64,000 nucleotides of DNA, from the NCBI GenBank assembly GCA_012932295.1, contig JAAONU010000001.1, forward strand, positions 52,239,134 to 52,303,133, given 5' to 3'. How positions within the stretch are numbered: position 1 is the stretch's first letter; every line of letters begins with the position of its first letter. Positions 35,101 through 50,100 of the stretch are shown here, piece after piece. Source of the stretch: Cyclina sinensis. Taxonomy: Eukaryota; Mollusca; Bivalvia; Venerida; Veneridae. The position numbers and the translations under genes were made by a program. The notes beneath the pieces were generated by a model, which saw only the letters and a program-made list of their open reading frames with translations, had not been told where the DNA came from and did no database searches.

Positions 35101-38100
35101 TCAGGTCTACGGATCCTCCCGTGTCAATTTTACCCGGTCTGCGACTGTTTCTGACACTCTCGCAGAGTTTCAGGAAGTTTGGTGCCAATAGACAAAATGT
35201 AATCTTTGAGCTCTCGCGATCCTCCCGTGTCAATTTAACCGGTCTGCGACTGTTTCTGACCCTCTCGCAGACTTTAAGGAATGTAGGTGCCAAAATCGAG
35301 AAAATGTCATTTTTGATGTTAAGGGACCCTCCGGAGCCCATTGTTACGGTCTGCTACTGTTTCTGACATTCTTGCAGTCTTTCAGGAACTTTGGTGCCAA
35401 TCTAGAAAATCTAGGGACCATCCCTGTGACTGTTTCAAATACTCTTGCAGACTTTCAGAGTTTCCTACCGCTACTGCTGTTACTGCTACTGCCAACTTCA
35501 CGATTTACCTACTGCTACTGCTGTTACTGCTACTGCCAACTGCACGTTTTGTTTTACTGCTACTGCTGTTAATGCTATTGCCAACTTCACGTTTGATTTA
35601 ATTTCTACTGCCAACTGCTACTGCGTACTGCTATTGCCAACTTCCTATTAGTAATAACAGACAGGAACATGGATGAACTCTGATATAATTGAAACAATCA
35701 AGCAAAGAGACCCCGACTTATATAATTACAGAATGATTGCAAAAGTGAGGATTTTAAGTCTTTTAGTAGATAAAGAAATCAAATTCATAGAAGTATAAAG
35801 ATAGCTAAGTCTGAATATATAAAAAATGAGCCAACTTTTCAGACTGTAGTTCATAAAATATTTTACCAGTTAAGGGATTTGAATGCTAACAAAAGCACAG
35901 GGCTAGATCGTATCCCTGCTAGATTTTTGAAGGCTTGTTCTAGTGTTTTAAAAATACCAATTACTTACATTGTTACATTTATGTTTATCTGTTTCTGAAA
36001 GAAAAGTACCAGATGAAATGAAGCTTGCAAGAGTTAAACATCTTTAAAAAGAATAGTGTTTTATTAGTCGGTAAGTATAGACCAGTTAGTATTTGTAGTG
36101 TATTGTCAAAGATTTTAGAAAAAAAGATGCTTATGTTCAGCTTGAAGCGTTTCTGATCGCAAATAATTTATTGTGAACACCAAGCTTGTATAAGAAGGTG
36201 TTATTCTACTCATAATAGGTTGTCACTCCATATTGGAAAGACTGATTGAATGTTGTTTGGAACAAAAAGAAAATTACGACAAATAGAAAATTTTACAGTT
36301 ATGTATAACGATCATAATATTGAAGGAGTTAGCTAAGTTAAATATCTCGGCCTTAATATCAATAGGTACCTATCTGTTGGAACAGAAGTAAATAATATTA
36401 TTTCTAATTTGAAAGGGAATGCCAAGCTTAAATCTTTATACATACAGAAAAGACGTATAGACACTAAAAACAAAATAAAAACAACTTTTATGTTCAGCTC
36501 TTATACAATGTCACGTTGATTACTTTTTTTATCATGGCAGGTAGGTCTAACAAAACAGATGAAAAGAGTGTTACAAATAACAGAAAACACGGTAGTAAGA
36601 TTATCCAAAATTGTAGACCAAGAACTTCTATTACTGTATATGATTTTGAAAACCTAAATTGGTTAAATGTTGAAAACAGAGTTAAACAGTTGAGACGCAA
36701 TCACAAGTAAACGTTTTATTATAAGAATTTCCATTATATCTTGGAGCTAATTTTGTTTGTTGTACTGATAAGAGATCTTACTATGCTAGATAAAGTAGAT
36801 TCGATTTTATTGTGCCACAGTGCAACTCTGTGATGAAACAAACCTTTTTATATAACGGAATCAAAATAAGCTTCCAGAAAGGATAAAATCAACAAATAAC
36901 TTTGTACAATATAAAAAAGCTGTGAAAAAGCACTAACTTAGTAAAAGCAAAATGGAACGATGTGTATTTGTACTACTGAAGTATTACGTACTGTGATACT
37001 ATATGGTCTGTGATATTAATGTACAATAATGACTCAAGGAAAGGGCATACTTTTATATACTTTTTCAACCAAAATATTGACCAAAATTACTTACACTTAT
37101 TTGTTTCAGTTTACTTTTGTTCTGTTCATTTTAATACTATAGACCCCATTGGAAATAAAATTTATCTTAATACGTTATCCATAGGTGCATTGTATATCTG
37201 ATTTTTTATGATAAAAGTGTGCTCTCTTATGTTGTTTTAAAGGACCTCATTATTTAATATGTATATATTTTATTTGTATTTGTGATATTATCTTTATGTA
37301 TCGTGCTATGTCCCTAAAAGTATAAATAAATAAAAGGTGGATTAGTCTGCTTCCCGGCCAGAGTGCCAATAACAGGCACAGCAATCTGGGTAGACTTCTC
37401 TTCGCTTGCAAGGCTAGTGACAGGAGTAAGAGTGGGGTAGCATTTTGCTAAAGCTCAGTATTTGCAGATATGCTACAAATCGGTTTTAATATATATGTGT
37501 TAAATTCTGCAAAATAAAAGATGTGTTCGAAAACAGCCGCATGTTCGGAAATTCTCAAGTAACCCGACCCCACTCTACTACAACTGATGATGTTTACAGT
37601 CATAGCATTCCTTAAGAACGTTTTGATAGACATTTTTGATAAAAAAATAGGGCATATATTAATTTACATCAAATTATACTGAAATGATGTGTCAACTGTC
37701 ATTAGAAATAATAGATACAAAATGGTTGAAAAAGAACAGAAATCAGATTTCATTCTTTAGAACTTTATAAGAACGAAAAGCGATAATACTGCAATCAAGT
37801 TCTAATATGAAAGACCTTAAACATTCTAATGGACGAAATGCTAACTACGGTTTGTGTCATACAAGGTTAGAACGTCAAAAAAGATATTTTTAAGATGGAC
37901 ATATTTTAGTTTAGCACTCAATTAACAAAAAAGTTATCCAGTTTCATAGAAATGATTGATACAAAATGGTCGAAAAAGAACAAAAATCAGATTTCATTCT
38001 TTAGAGCGTTATAAGAACAAAACACGAAAATTCTGCGGTCAAGTTTTAATAACATTCAGTAAAGATATCAGGTTATAAAATAACTTTAGAACATTCTGAA

Positions 38101-41100
38101 AATAGTAAAAAAACAAAAGAAATGCCTACTCAAACTTTTTTTATTTTAGCGTGCAATTATAGCTATTCTTTAGAACTTTCTTTATAAGAGATTCATGACG
38201 AAATGATAGACCATATTTTAGTTCAGCAGTCAATACAGATCAGATCATTACAAGCAAAATTCAATATTGTTTTATCTCAAGTTTGTTTTTTGGACTTTCA
38301 TAAAAAGGTACTTCTCATCAATTGTTTTCAAACGGACTGTAATGAAATGTTTGTGAAACATACATGCCCCCCAGCAGCACCTAATTGCTTCTGGTTGGGC
38401 CAAAGCGTTCTCTAGATATTGATTGGAAACCGTTTTTAGGATGAAAGTCTCTGTGATCTTGACCTTTGACCTAATGACCTCAAAGTCAATAGGGTCATCT
38501 ACTGGTGATGACCAACCAGCATACCAAGTTTGGTGAACCTAGATTAAAGCGTTCTCTAGTTATTGATCAGAAACCGTTTTTAGGATTAAGGTTCCTGTGA
38601 GCTTGACCTTTGACCTAATGACCTCAAAATCAATACAGGGTCATCTACTGGTGATAACCAACCAGCATACCAAGTTTGGTGAACCTAGGTCAAAGCGTTC
38701 TCTAGTTATTGATCGGAAACCGTTTATAGGATGAAAGTCTCTGTGATCTTGACCTTTGACCTAATGACCTCAGAGTCAATAGGGGTCATCTACTGGTGAT
38801 GACCAACCAGCACACCAAGTCTGGTTAACCTAGGTCAAAGCGTTCTTAAGTTATTGATTGGAAACCGTTTTTAGGATGAAGGTCCCTGTGAGCTTGACCT
38901 TTGACCTAATAACCTCAAAATAAATAGGGGTCATATACTGGTAATGACCAACCAGCATACCAAGTTTGGTGAACCTAGGTCAAAGCGTTCTCTAGTTATT
39001 GATCGGAAACGAAGTGTCTACCGACGGACCGACCGACCGACCGACATTTGCAAAACTATATGCCCCCTCATCTTCGATGGGGGGCATAATAAGCAACTTT
39101 AATAAAAACAAGAGGGTCCATGGGACCCTGGGTCGCTCACCTGCCAACAACTGCTCAATGGTTGCAAGAGTCAGTGGATGCAAATACAATTGCCAATTGA
39201 CTAAAAGGGTGCAGGCAATTATGACCATGGGGTCATCTTTGGTAGAGTTTCACTAGATGTCGTGCGTCATCAGGATTGTTAAAGCACAACGTGGACTATA
39301 ATGGACTGAGCCTCATAAAAAATATATCAGGCACATATACACGATACCTAACAAGTTTAAAGTTTCAAAGCAGTATCTTGAAAAATGTAGAAGTTTGTGC
39401 CGCAGTATTTTTTAAAAAATCCTGCCGTTATACAAAAAACTAGGTTGCTGTGAACTGAATGTTGGAACACCGTTCCAAACAGGGATTATGTACATGACGC
39501 ATGTTCACTCTATTGCCAATTCTACTAATTATTTTAAAATCCAACCATAGATGCAAAAAATATATGGGCAAGACACAAACTATCAGCAGTAAGGCCTATA
39601 TAGCAGAACTTACTAAGTTCAGAGGGTTGCTGTGACATGGATCTTGGAGGGAGGAACATGGGTTTTGAGTGTAACACATACTTATTTTAATTTTTGGTTG
39701 TAAGGGTTGCAGAGACTTTCGGTCTTTAAGTAATGTTATTTATAATACTAGAACTTTTATTAAAATACAATGTACACAATTATAAAGAAAAAGATTCATA
39801 ACAGAAAAAAATGTGTAAATGCAATCTTTAATAAAATAGAACAATATTAGCCCTTCAAAATTATTTTTCCCTGACTTTTCACTAACTTTTCTGGATTTTT
39901 TTTTTCCACTGACCAATTTTCAAAATTACCTGACAATTCCCTGACCTTGAAAAAAAATCAAATTTCCCTGACTTTTCAAGTTTCCTGGCAACCCTGCAAG
40001 ATCTTATATTAACTCAAGTATTGTACAAGTCTGATTAAATTCAAATCAAAAATGAAGCTGCTATTGTGCAGACAAGGTCTAAATAGTTAATTTTGGCACT
40101 TTCAGGGGCCATAACCCTGGAACCAATAATGCAATAAGGCAATTTGAAGAAAGGAACCAAGATCTTATGGTAATGAAAGTGAAGATCAGACCAAAATTAA
40201 GACCACTAGAGTGCAGAAAAGCTTTTATCATAACTTGACCTAGTGACCTTAATTTCTAAGACACATGACCCAGTTTCAAACTTGACCTAGATATCATCGA
40301 GATAAACATTCTGACAAAGCTTGAAGAAGATCGGAGCAAAATTAAGAACACTACAGTGCGGACAAGCTTTTTCTATAATTTGACCTAGTGACCCAGTTTT
40401 CAAGGTTACATAACCCAGTTTCAATCCTGATCTAAAAATCATTGAGATACACATTCTGACCAAGTTTGAGGAAGATGGGACCAAAATTAAGGCTGCTAGA
40501 GTGCGGACAAGCTTTTTCTAAAATTCGAACTAGTTACCTTGTTTTCAAGGTCACATGACCCAGTTACGAACTTGACCTAGATATCATTGAGATAAACAAT
40601 CTGACCAAGTTTGAAGAAGGTCGGGCCAAAATTAAGACTACTAGAGTGCGGACAAGCTTTTTCTATAATTTGACCTTGTGACCTAGTTTTGAAGGTGACA
40701 TGACCCAGTTTCGAACTTAATCTAGATATCATTAAGATTAACATTTTGACCAAGTTTGAATAAGATCTCACCAAAATTAAAACCGCTAGAGTGCAGAGAA
40801 GCTTTTTCTTTAATTTGGCCTAGTGACCTAGTTTCAAGGGTGAGATGATCAAGTTATAAATTTGACCTAGATATCATTAAGATAAACATTCTGACCAAGT
40901 TTGAAGAAGCTCGGACCAAAATTAAGACAGCTAGAGTGCGGACAAGCTTTTCCTAAAATTTGACCTTGTGACCTAGTTTTGAAGGTCACATGACCCAGTT
41001 TCGAACTTGATCTAGATATCATCAAGTTTAACATTTTGACCAAGTTTGAAGAAGATCGGACCAAAATTAAGACCGCTAGAGTGCAGAGAAGCTTTATCTT

Positions 41101-44100
41101 TAATTTGGCCTAGTGACCTAGTTTTAAGGGTGAGATGACCCAGTTATGAACTTGACCTAGGTATCATTGAGATAAACATTCTGACCAAGTTTGAAGAAGC
41201 TCGGACCAAAATTAAGACAGCTAGAGTGCGGACAAGCTTTTCCTATAATATGATTTTGTGACCTAGTTTTTAAGGTCACATGACCCAGTTTCAAACTTCG
41301 TCTAGATATCATTGAGATAAACATTTTTACCAAGTTTGAAGAAGATCTGACCATAATTAAGACCGCTAGAGTGCGGACAAGCTTTTTCTATAATTTGACC
41401 AAGTGACCTAGTTTGAAGAGTGAGATGACCCAGTTATGAACTTGACCTAGATATCATTTAGATAAATATTCTGACCAAGTTTGAAGAAGATTGCACCAAA
41501 ATTAAGACTGCTAGAGCGCAGACAATCTTTTTCTATAGTTTGACCTTGTGACCTAGTTTTAAGGGTGAGATGACCCAGTTATGAACTTGACCTAGATATC
41601 ATTGAGATAAACATTCTGACCAAGTTTGAAGAAGATCGGACCAAAATTAAGACCGTTAGTGTGCGGACAAGCTTTTTCTATAATTTGACCAAGTGACCTA
41701 GTTTTAAGGGTGAGATGACCCAGTTATGAACTTGACCTAGATATCATTGAGATAAACATTCTGACCATGTTTAAAGAAGATCGCACCAAAATTAAGACTG
41801 CTAGAGTGCGGACAACAATTGTGAACGGACGACGGACGGACGGACGGACGACGGACGACAGACGAAAGGCGATCACAAAAGCTCACCCTGTCACTATGTG
41901 ACAGGTGAGCTAAAAAGCACAAAGAAAACAAAAAAAGAAAAACACAACAACAACAAAACAACAACAAAAACAAACAAACAAAAAACTGCTTGGTTTCTTG
42001 AATTGGCATGCAATGCACAGACATCAAAACAAGCGACATTGACTAAACCAGGACGAATTGTGCAGAAGCCTTTCGTAAACATTAGATTCAAACATACAGC
42101 AGTATTCATGTATTCAGAAACGTAAGCATGCTTCAAACCATTTAGTTATTTGTATAGTTAGTCACTGAGAGAGAATCGAACATAAGCTTATATTACGTAT
42201 ATACTTGAAATATTTATCAAATATAACTGTGGATGAACTCTTCCTTATGAAAAAGAGAAAACAAAAAGTGATATTAATTACCATTTTAAAAATACATTAT
42301 TTTTTAAGAAAAAAGTAGATATGAATTGCACATTCATGTCATGTTTGTGTGTTTTAAAGAAAGCCATGTTTTAGTAGGTAATTTCTGTTTTTTATTTATC
42401 AGACGAATTTGTTAGGGGATTTTTCAATTGAGGAATACGGAAGAGAAACTGTATATGGTTCATATCCTGTCAAGAGAGTGTATGTAAAAGATGACAACAC
42501 ACTTTTTGTAGTCACCAGCCATAGCGTAAGTACAATCTATATCATATTACGGAAAATCGGAACAATACAAAGCTTAAATACATATCAGATAAAAAAACGA
42601 GCGAAAAAAAAAACCGAGAAACATCAAATTTTGTTTAATGAGTGTATTTATGGCAAATAATATAACGACTTTATCATAGAGCAGGCGTGTAAGTTATAAT
42701 AAACCTTTCTTCTAAAACATATGGTGGCATATTTCTGCCGTAAGATAACCAGTATAGGTTAGTAAACGCGTTCGTGCTAGTCTCGTATTTTTTGTAATAA
42801 TCAATTGGTTATTATAGCATGATAAAAATTTTGACATATCTCGTTGAGAGGCAATGTTTGAGTGACAGGCTTCACTATGTGGCAATGAAATATCTAATCT
42901 CTTTCTTTAAAAGGTCTGAAACCTAATTCCATCATTTTTTTTTTCAAAAACTGTCGTATACATACACATAAATTTAATTGTTTGCTTTCTTTTAATATTT
43001 TGTAGTCCTGAATCAAGTTTAACGATTTCATTTTGACAGGTAATCAAATATAATACAAATTGCTCAGAATACCTTACATGCGCTGAAATAATTGCTGGCA
43101 AGAACCCACTTTGTGGATGGTGTGTTTACAAGGAAAGGTAATTGTGGAAAATGAAAATAGAAATCGTGTATTGTTCTGAGATATCAGGCTCTTCACTAAC
43201 CCAAGGTCACATAAACGTTCACGAATTATTTTTGCAAGCCAGACATATTTCTGCTGTAAAGTGCTGATAGTATTTTCAAAGAAAACTGCAAATAGAACTG
43301 AGATGTTTTACATAAGCTACATTATATATGACTGAACGTTCATATTCGCGATTTTCAAAACTTATTTTCCTAGTATCGTATTTATTTAGTTAAAATTTGT
43401 AGTATTTTAAAATTTCAAAAATGACTCACTTGATTTCCATGTCTCATTACAGAGCTACAAGATCTAGTGATTGTTCACATGGAACCAACCACTGGTTGTC
43501 CTCACTTGGAAAATGTGTATCTCTATCCGTTGAACCAAGAGGAATTTCCGTTCATACGAAACATTTGAACAAAAATGTATGTTTATTTGTAAATGTGATC
43601 AGAATTTAACAAGTTTTCTTTTACCATAATATTGCCGTTGATTTAGTTTCACAACATTAAACAAAGTAGGTCATTTTCTTGAGAGTATTGTCTGCAAAAA
43701 ATGCTTGGTTCGAAGAATTCTACATCATTTGACATTACAGACGACAGACAAACAGACAAATGAGTTTGCAACATTTTGCCTCGTATTATGAACATTTATG
43801 CCACATTGTCTTGCAATGTATTCCTGATATACAAAAATAAATGTATGCAGTATTTTATATATTTTGTCGGTATATTTGTCAGACATACCAACAGACGGAC
43901 CGACAGTCTGTGACACATTATATCAACCTTGTGAACCATCTTTTCTAAAATTCTTGTAATGTTCTTGTGAGTAACAGATCAGACACGGATATAGATTTAG
44001 TCAGTAAAATTATGTTTAACTGAAAACAGACAGGCAGAAGAATGATTTCTTTTGTATTAAAGGTAAATAGGACCCAATGAATAATGATAGTAAATGTAAA

Positions 44101-47100
44101 TTAGCAGTGTTATCGGCAATTTAGTCAATCCAGAAAACGACATATTAAATATCATTTTCATACATAGGTTACCCTTAATGTTAAAAGTTTGCCTGTAAAA
44201 GAAGACAGTGATACTTACAGTTGTAAATTTCTTCGAGGTTCTGAAGTGTTCAGCACAACAACAGCTATACAAATATCAACTGCGACATTTTCCTGTGAAT
44301 TACCAGAACTATCAGGTAAAGAAATCCTTACCTAAACATATCTTTTCTTTATTACTATAACCGTTATTAATATGATTACCATAATTATAATTATTATTAT
44401 AATTTCACCCTTCTGATTCAAATGACTATTAGAAAATATTAACATGCACAACTTAACACATGCAAATTAAGTTTGAAACCAACATAATTTATTTTTTATA
44501 TAACATTTGAATATACAATCACATGCAGGTGTTGTTAGGTATTTTTTTTACATTTATCATGCATTCGTAAATTAATTAAAATAACAGTTATAAAAGCACT
44601 TACAGGATACAAGATATAATCGAACTTGCATTTATTTTGTAGTTCATTGTTGCCCACTTCCTTTCGTAATTTAAGTTAGACACAGTGTGAGGTCAAAGAA
44701 TCCAAGAAGTACATTGAACTAATGTAAAGGATATTTGTATTGTCTTGTTTTGAAATAGAGGTTATTATTGGCATTCTTGTTTGAAATATATCACGTCGTT
44801 TGATATAATTTCTACTTCGTATATTCTTATTTCGAAAATTATTGTTTTAAAAGCTCACACTGATGCTGTAATTGAACTACTTGTAATGACAAAAACAGGG
44901 ATGACAGCAGTTCTGTCTTCAACAAGTTTCTTATTTTATGATTGTGGATTCTACAGAAGGTATATTTGTATATATAAAATACATTTTCATTTAGCATTTT
45001 TATTTTTTATTCCTTCACTTACATCATTACATTGTAATGTATGAATATTGTCTCAGTTATGTTTTGCACCATTCTACATAAATATATTTAATCAAAGTGC
45101 TTAGAGTAAAGAAAGAGCGTCGGCATTATATGAGACAGACTCGAACGTGATAAGTTGAAGTAAGCAAGTAGAAAAATAACGTTTAGTATTAGCAAAAAAT
45201 GTCTAAAGTATTCATCATTCATTCATTTAGACATACGCTCACGCATCAATTAATTAATTCTGTACGTTAGTTTGTCCTTTGTTCTAACGTTTTATCGTTC
45301 TTTCTTGCTATAAAGACAGCCAGAAAGAAAAAAAAATAAAAGAAAGAAAAACAAGTTATAATGTTGATCTTGATTTTTCCTGTTGATTGTTACATTTAAT
45401 ATTCGCTTAAAATCGCCAGCTTGTCATGACCGCTGTCGTATTACGTCGTGTTTCATTAAAATATAATTATTTCAGTCAATCATTTGCGTTCTAGGAGAAC
45501 AATATACATGCATTAACTTTAAAAGTTGCGCGGCTTTTCTCTCTCTTCTTTATCTATTTTTTTAGACTTTCCAAATGTATTTGTTTAAAAACAACAAATA
45601 TAATGTTGCATCGCTTGCAAATCATTCGCAATACTTTTTGACCGCAGGACTGTTCTCTCCCCTAACATAATTTAAACTTCATTGAACTCTGTGACATAAC
45701 CATAGACCAATCTATCATGTTTAAACTGTAAATCAGAACATATCGCAATTGCATGTTGTTCACGAGAAATATTCGTCTTCCTGGTAAAGACAAAAGTAAA
45801 CTTGAAACAACATTACGAAGTTTTGCACAGCTCTTAAAATGTCTTTGAAAAAATCATCCGTGCATTTTTTATTCAAATACAGGATCCCTGTTTCAATTGT
45901 GCGCAATTATCTGAATATATTAACCGGTGTTAAAGTGGGCTTGTTTCTTGATGCCAGATTTTGTTTTGCTGTACTAAAGACTGTCGGGTTCGCTGATAGT
46001 TTATAAATCATTGAAAGATCAGATTGAATCAGTATCTTTTCAAAAGTTTTCTCTACTAGCAGCAATTTCAATGTAATCATTGTGCATACCAGACCAGGGC
46101 GTTGTCATTTCTCGTTCCTTTATTTAGAAATTATATATTTTTATTTTTTAATATCTGTACGAAAGGTGTTATCCTTTATTCTCAATGATATTCAGAGGGA
46201 TTTTTTTATCATCAGCTGTGTTGAATGTGTCAGTACCGTGGGTACCAAATGTGACTGGTGTTCAGAAACTGCAACCTGCCAGGAAACCAACGCATGTACA
46301 ATACAGTCGATAAGTCTAGTCAGTTTATATTTTTTCAGATTTCCATTTTGTTTTTATTTAAAGGAAATGAAATAAACTAGGTGATTAGTTAATATAATCG
46401 CAGATAAATAAAATGCCAGACATGTTCAATAATATTTTTGGATATATTTTGAATATAACAGTATGACAATTTATTATTCAAGTCAGTCGCCAGCAAATCC
46501 ATATTATAACATTTTAGTTTAGGATGAAGGGCAGACAAGATTTTGTTAACAAATTTGTCGGTCAATCATTCAGTTATTCAGTCAAAAACTTAAACATTTC
46601 CCATAACGTCCTTATTAGTGAATGGATTTACTTCATACATAAACACAACACTTTAATCACCTTAATCCCTGAATGACCGCAATGACCTTTGAAGTTCTAA
46701 TTGTTCAGAATACTTAATATTGGCCATAACTTTGTTAGTTCTTAACAGATTTTGTTTTTGTTTGCAATGTGCAACCCTTTGGGAAAGACCATCCAAAACA
46801 CAGATATTTTGATTGACCGTGAAACCTAAATGACATTGACATTAAGGCCGAAAACTAACACTGCCCATAACTCCCTTTGTCAAAGGTTGTTGTGTTTAAG
46901 TATGAAGTAAATCCATCTTCTAGACACCCCGACTGACATATATCATTATGACCTTGGACCCTGTATAACATTGACCTTGAAGGTCCAATGTCAAAACTAC
47001 GTATTGTTGGCCGTAACTCCCTATTACTAAACAGATTATGTACATGTTTGCAACAATAACCCTTCCGGCGAGATCTCTCAAATGACATATATTCTTAACT

Positions 47101-50100
47101 TGACTTCGAAACGACCTTGATCTTTAGGTCAAATCGTCAAAAATACTTCTTTTGAAGGATCTACAATTTGCCTTCATCTAGTTCTCCGTTGAAAGATCAA
47201 AAAGTTACTTCGGGGGCATTATTGTCTTTCAGTGGCAGTTTTTGTTTAAAACTTAATTAAAAAAAACAACAGTTACGTCGCTTTTTTATTTGCTCCTTGT
47301 GAAACTTTTCTTTGTATTTTGATTTTTGTATAATCCTTTTTTACAGCCTACAGAGTGCCCAAAGCTAGTAGACAGTAGAGGCAAACAATACATCCCCGAT
47401 AGAATACGGACTTTAGTTGTCTTCCAGGCTGAAAACCTTATAAACGTAGTTTTTGCTTCTTATGTTTCCTTTTGTTTGAATACTTATGGCTATAATTATA
47501 TAAATTGGGATCAAGGTAACAATAATCCAGAAGTCTATTTTCTTTTTCTTCAAAAATGGTAACTCAGGAGGATTTTGAAAAATATCCCACAGTGATATCA
47601 CGACGGGCTGTTTTTGTGTCATTTATGTCTCTTCAAGCTCTATTTTACTTGATTTTACTTCATTTATGTCTCTTTAAATTCTGTTTACTTTGAATATTAA
47701 AGTGAATGAAATCCCAGAATCGAAGTCATAATTAGCCATCAAAAAATGTTTTATTTTATATAAAGCTGTTGCTTCTTTCGATAGATTTTAAACATAAGCA
47801 GTTATCGACATGTGAACATTTCTTGTTTTTGTCAGTTAAACTAATTACATGATATATTTACCATGTTTATGCCCTGTATTTTGCCAGGACGAAAATTTTA
47901 TCTACAAATGCATCCTGACACGAGCAAATATTGACGTTGTAGCAGATGCAAACGCAACATCCATTTCATGTCCTCTAAACGTGAGTTTAGGCAAACACAT
48001 ATGAAGAGCTTCCACAATAATGTACTAAATATTTTATTATTTACTAGAAACTCTTAACATATATATATTATATTATATTTATATGAGCTGCAAAAAATGA
48101 AAAAGAATTAAATTGATTATAATTATTCAATAAATATTAAATAATAATTAGCGCTATTGTATATTATTTAGTACAATATTTAGATAAAAACAACAAAAAT
48201 AGTGAAGAATAGTTCAATGAAGAAAATTAACAGAAAACAACGAAAAACAAACATTAGTAATTACTTCCATTTATAATTATTGCCTTTGACAGGTTATGAA
48301 GACTGCTGGTGTAAGGAATCAAGATTACAAAATAAGTATAGCTTATGGACCAGAATATGGCCAACTTGCTGAATTAAACGACGATTTTCAAAACTTCGGT
48401 ATGTTTCAGTGCTTTAGCATAGACCACCTCATTGATAGAAATAGATTCTTATTAGTCAGGTTTAAGTACAATGATTTATCTTATAAGCAAATTTCAATAC
48501 CAAGTATCGCAAGCTACCATACTAATTTCTACATTGGTTGTAGAATGAATTTGCTGTTCAATTATTCATTTAGACAGATGCCTTCCTAAGTATGGTTTTG
48601 TTTGAATTTTTGTCTTGACGGTTTACTCTTTCAGTCAATTATTGTTTATGTATTCATCTTTGGGATTTCCTCTCTCAGTTAATTTTTGTTTACGATTCAT
48701 CTTTGGGATTTCCTCTCTCAGTCAGTCATTGTTTACGTATTTATCTTGGTGATTTACCCTCTTAGTTGATTATTGTCTACTTATTTATCTTGAAGGTTTC
48801 TTCTCTCAGATGACTATTGTTTACTTATTCATTTTGATGGTTTCATATCTCAGTGAGATATCGTTTCCTCTTTCATCTTGATATTTTTTTTCTCTTAGCA
48901 ATCATTGTTAACTCATACAAATTGATGACACCTTTTTCAGTAAAGGAGAGGATAATGTTTTACATTCCTGCAATCTTCGTACTGAAACAATGCATTAGCC
49001 ATTGTTGTAATGATTTGTGGACCTAATTTTGAACCTCGCTTTTTAAAACAAATTCATATTCCTATGATTTTTGTTCACAGTGTACATTTAACGATCATTT
49101 CCATATATATTTTTTCAGTGACAGTGTACGATTGTAAAGAGTTAGCTTCCGACTGCAGTCACTGTATGTCATTAAATAGAACACGTTACCATTGTGAATG
49201 GTGTCAAAACGGTCAGTGTATACATAGAAGCAACAAATGTGGTACCACAAAGTGCCCCGCACCTACCATAACAAACGTAATTATGTCTGTTAAAAGTTTG
49301 CTTGCGTTTTTTAAAGTAAAATGAAATTTTGAAAGTCATAAAATTGTAAAAAATGCATAAAATTTACAATTTAATTTGTCAAAACATTTTGTCATTTCTA
49401 ATTTTTAACTATAAAAAGTACCTACAGATTTCTAAATAAAGTGATAAAAAGGTCAAAATTAAAAAATGCACTTGTTATTTGAGGCCCAGATTGGCTTATA
49501 AAGCTACCACTTTGAGTAAGCTTTTAATCTAAAATCATCTCCTTGATAGCATCTTTGACATAATTATATTAATATCTGTTTTCAATAAGATAAGCGATGA
49601 TTACTTTTAAATAGTATACATGACCATCATGTATGCCAGATGCTTTTAGAAATATTCTAAAATTGTTTAATATGAAGGTCGTTCCGAGAGATGGTCCCGT
49701 GCAAGGTGGTACTCGCCTGACAGTACTAGGTAAAAATCTGGGGAAAGATATATCGGAAGTTGAAAATATATCAGTTGCTGGAGTCCCTTGTTCACTCAGC
49801 GTTAATAGAGAAGATTATTATGCATCTGAGAGCCAAGATTTTGAAGCATTTCCTCCGTCGCGGTATAGAATTAATCTTTCTTTCTCTAATAAACATTAAC
49901 AATTAAATAAAATGTTCAGTCTTACATAAACCTTTTTTCCGCCCCTCCCCATCACTGAGGTCCAATTATACAACTTATAGAATTGTTTGTTAAAGAGTTC
50001 ATTTAAACAACGAAGAAGCGTTTAGAGTTGATTCATAGAAATTGAATGTATTATTCATTTTAAATTATGAAAATTCGACGTACTTTAAATGTTGAATGAA

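Larger units (their letters stand above)
33640..38170. repeat. ~240-bp direct repeats interrupted by a 3.8-kb insert with inverted ends
   Basis: 'caagatggttgaaaa...aagaacgaa' at 33650-33760 recurs at 37715-37850 and 37955-38060. Between them, 'tagagcggggtcggg' (33767) and the inverse 'cccgaccccactcta' (37563) bound a 3.8-kb block. No matching target duplication was found, so it is only a candidate element. Confidence 0.5.
33260..42402. other. Intron 2 of copy B, expanded by repeats
   Basis: A 9.1-kb intron. Its last 400 bases (about 41990-42402) match the short intron 2 of copy C. The 8.7 kb before that is repeats listed separately and is absent from copy C. Confidence 0.8.

Noticed and set aside
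40287..41354. Series of near-identical 65-codon minus-strand frames
   Set aside because: They repeat at exactly the 290-bp satellite period and have no start context or domain.
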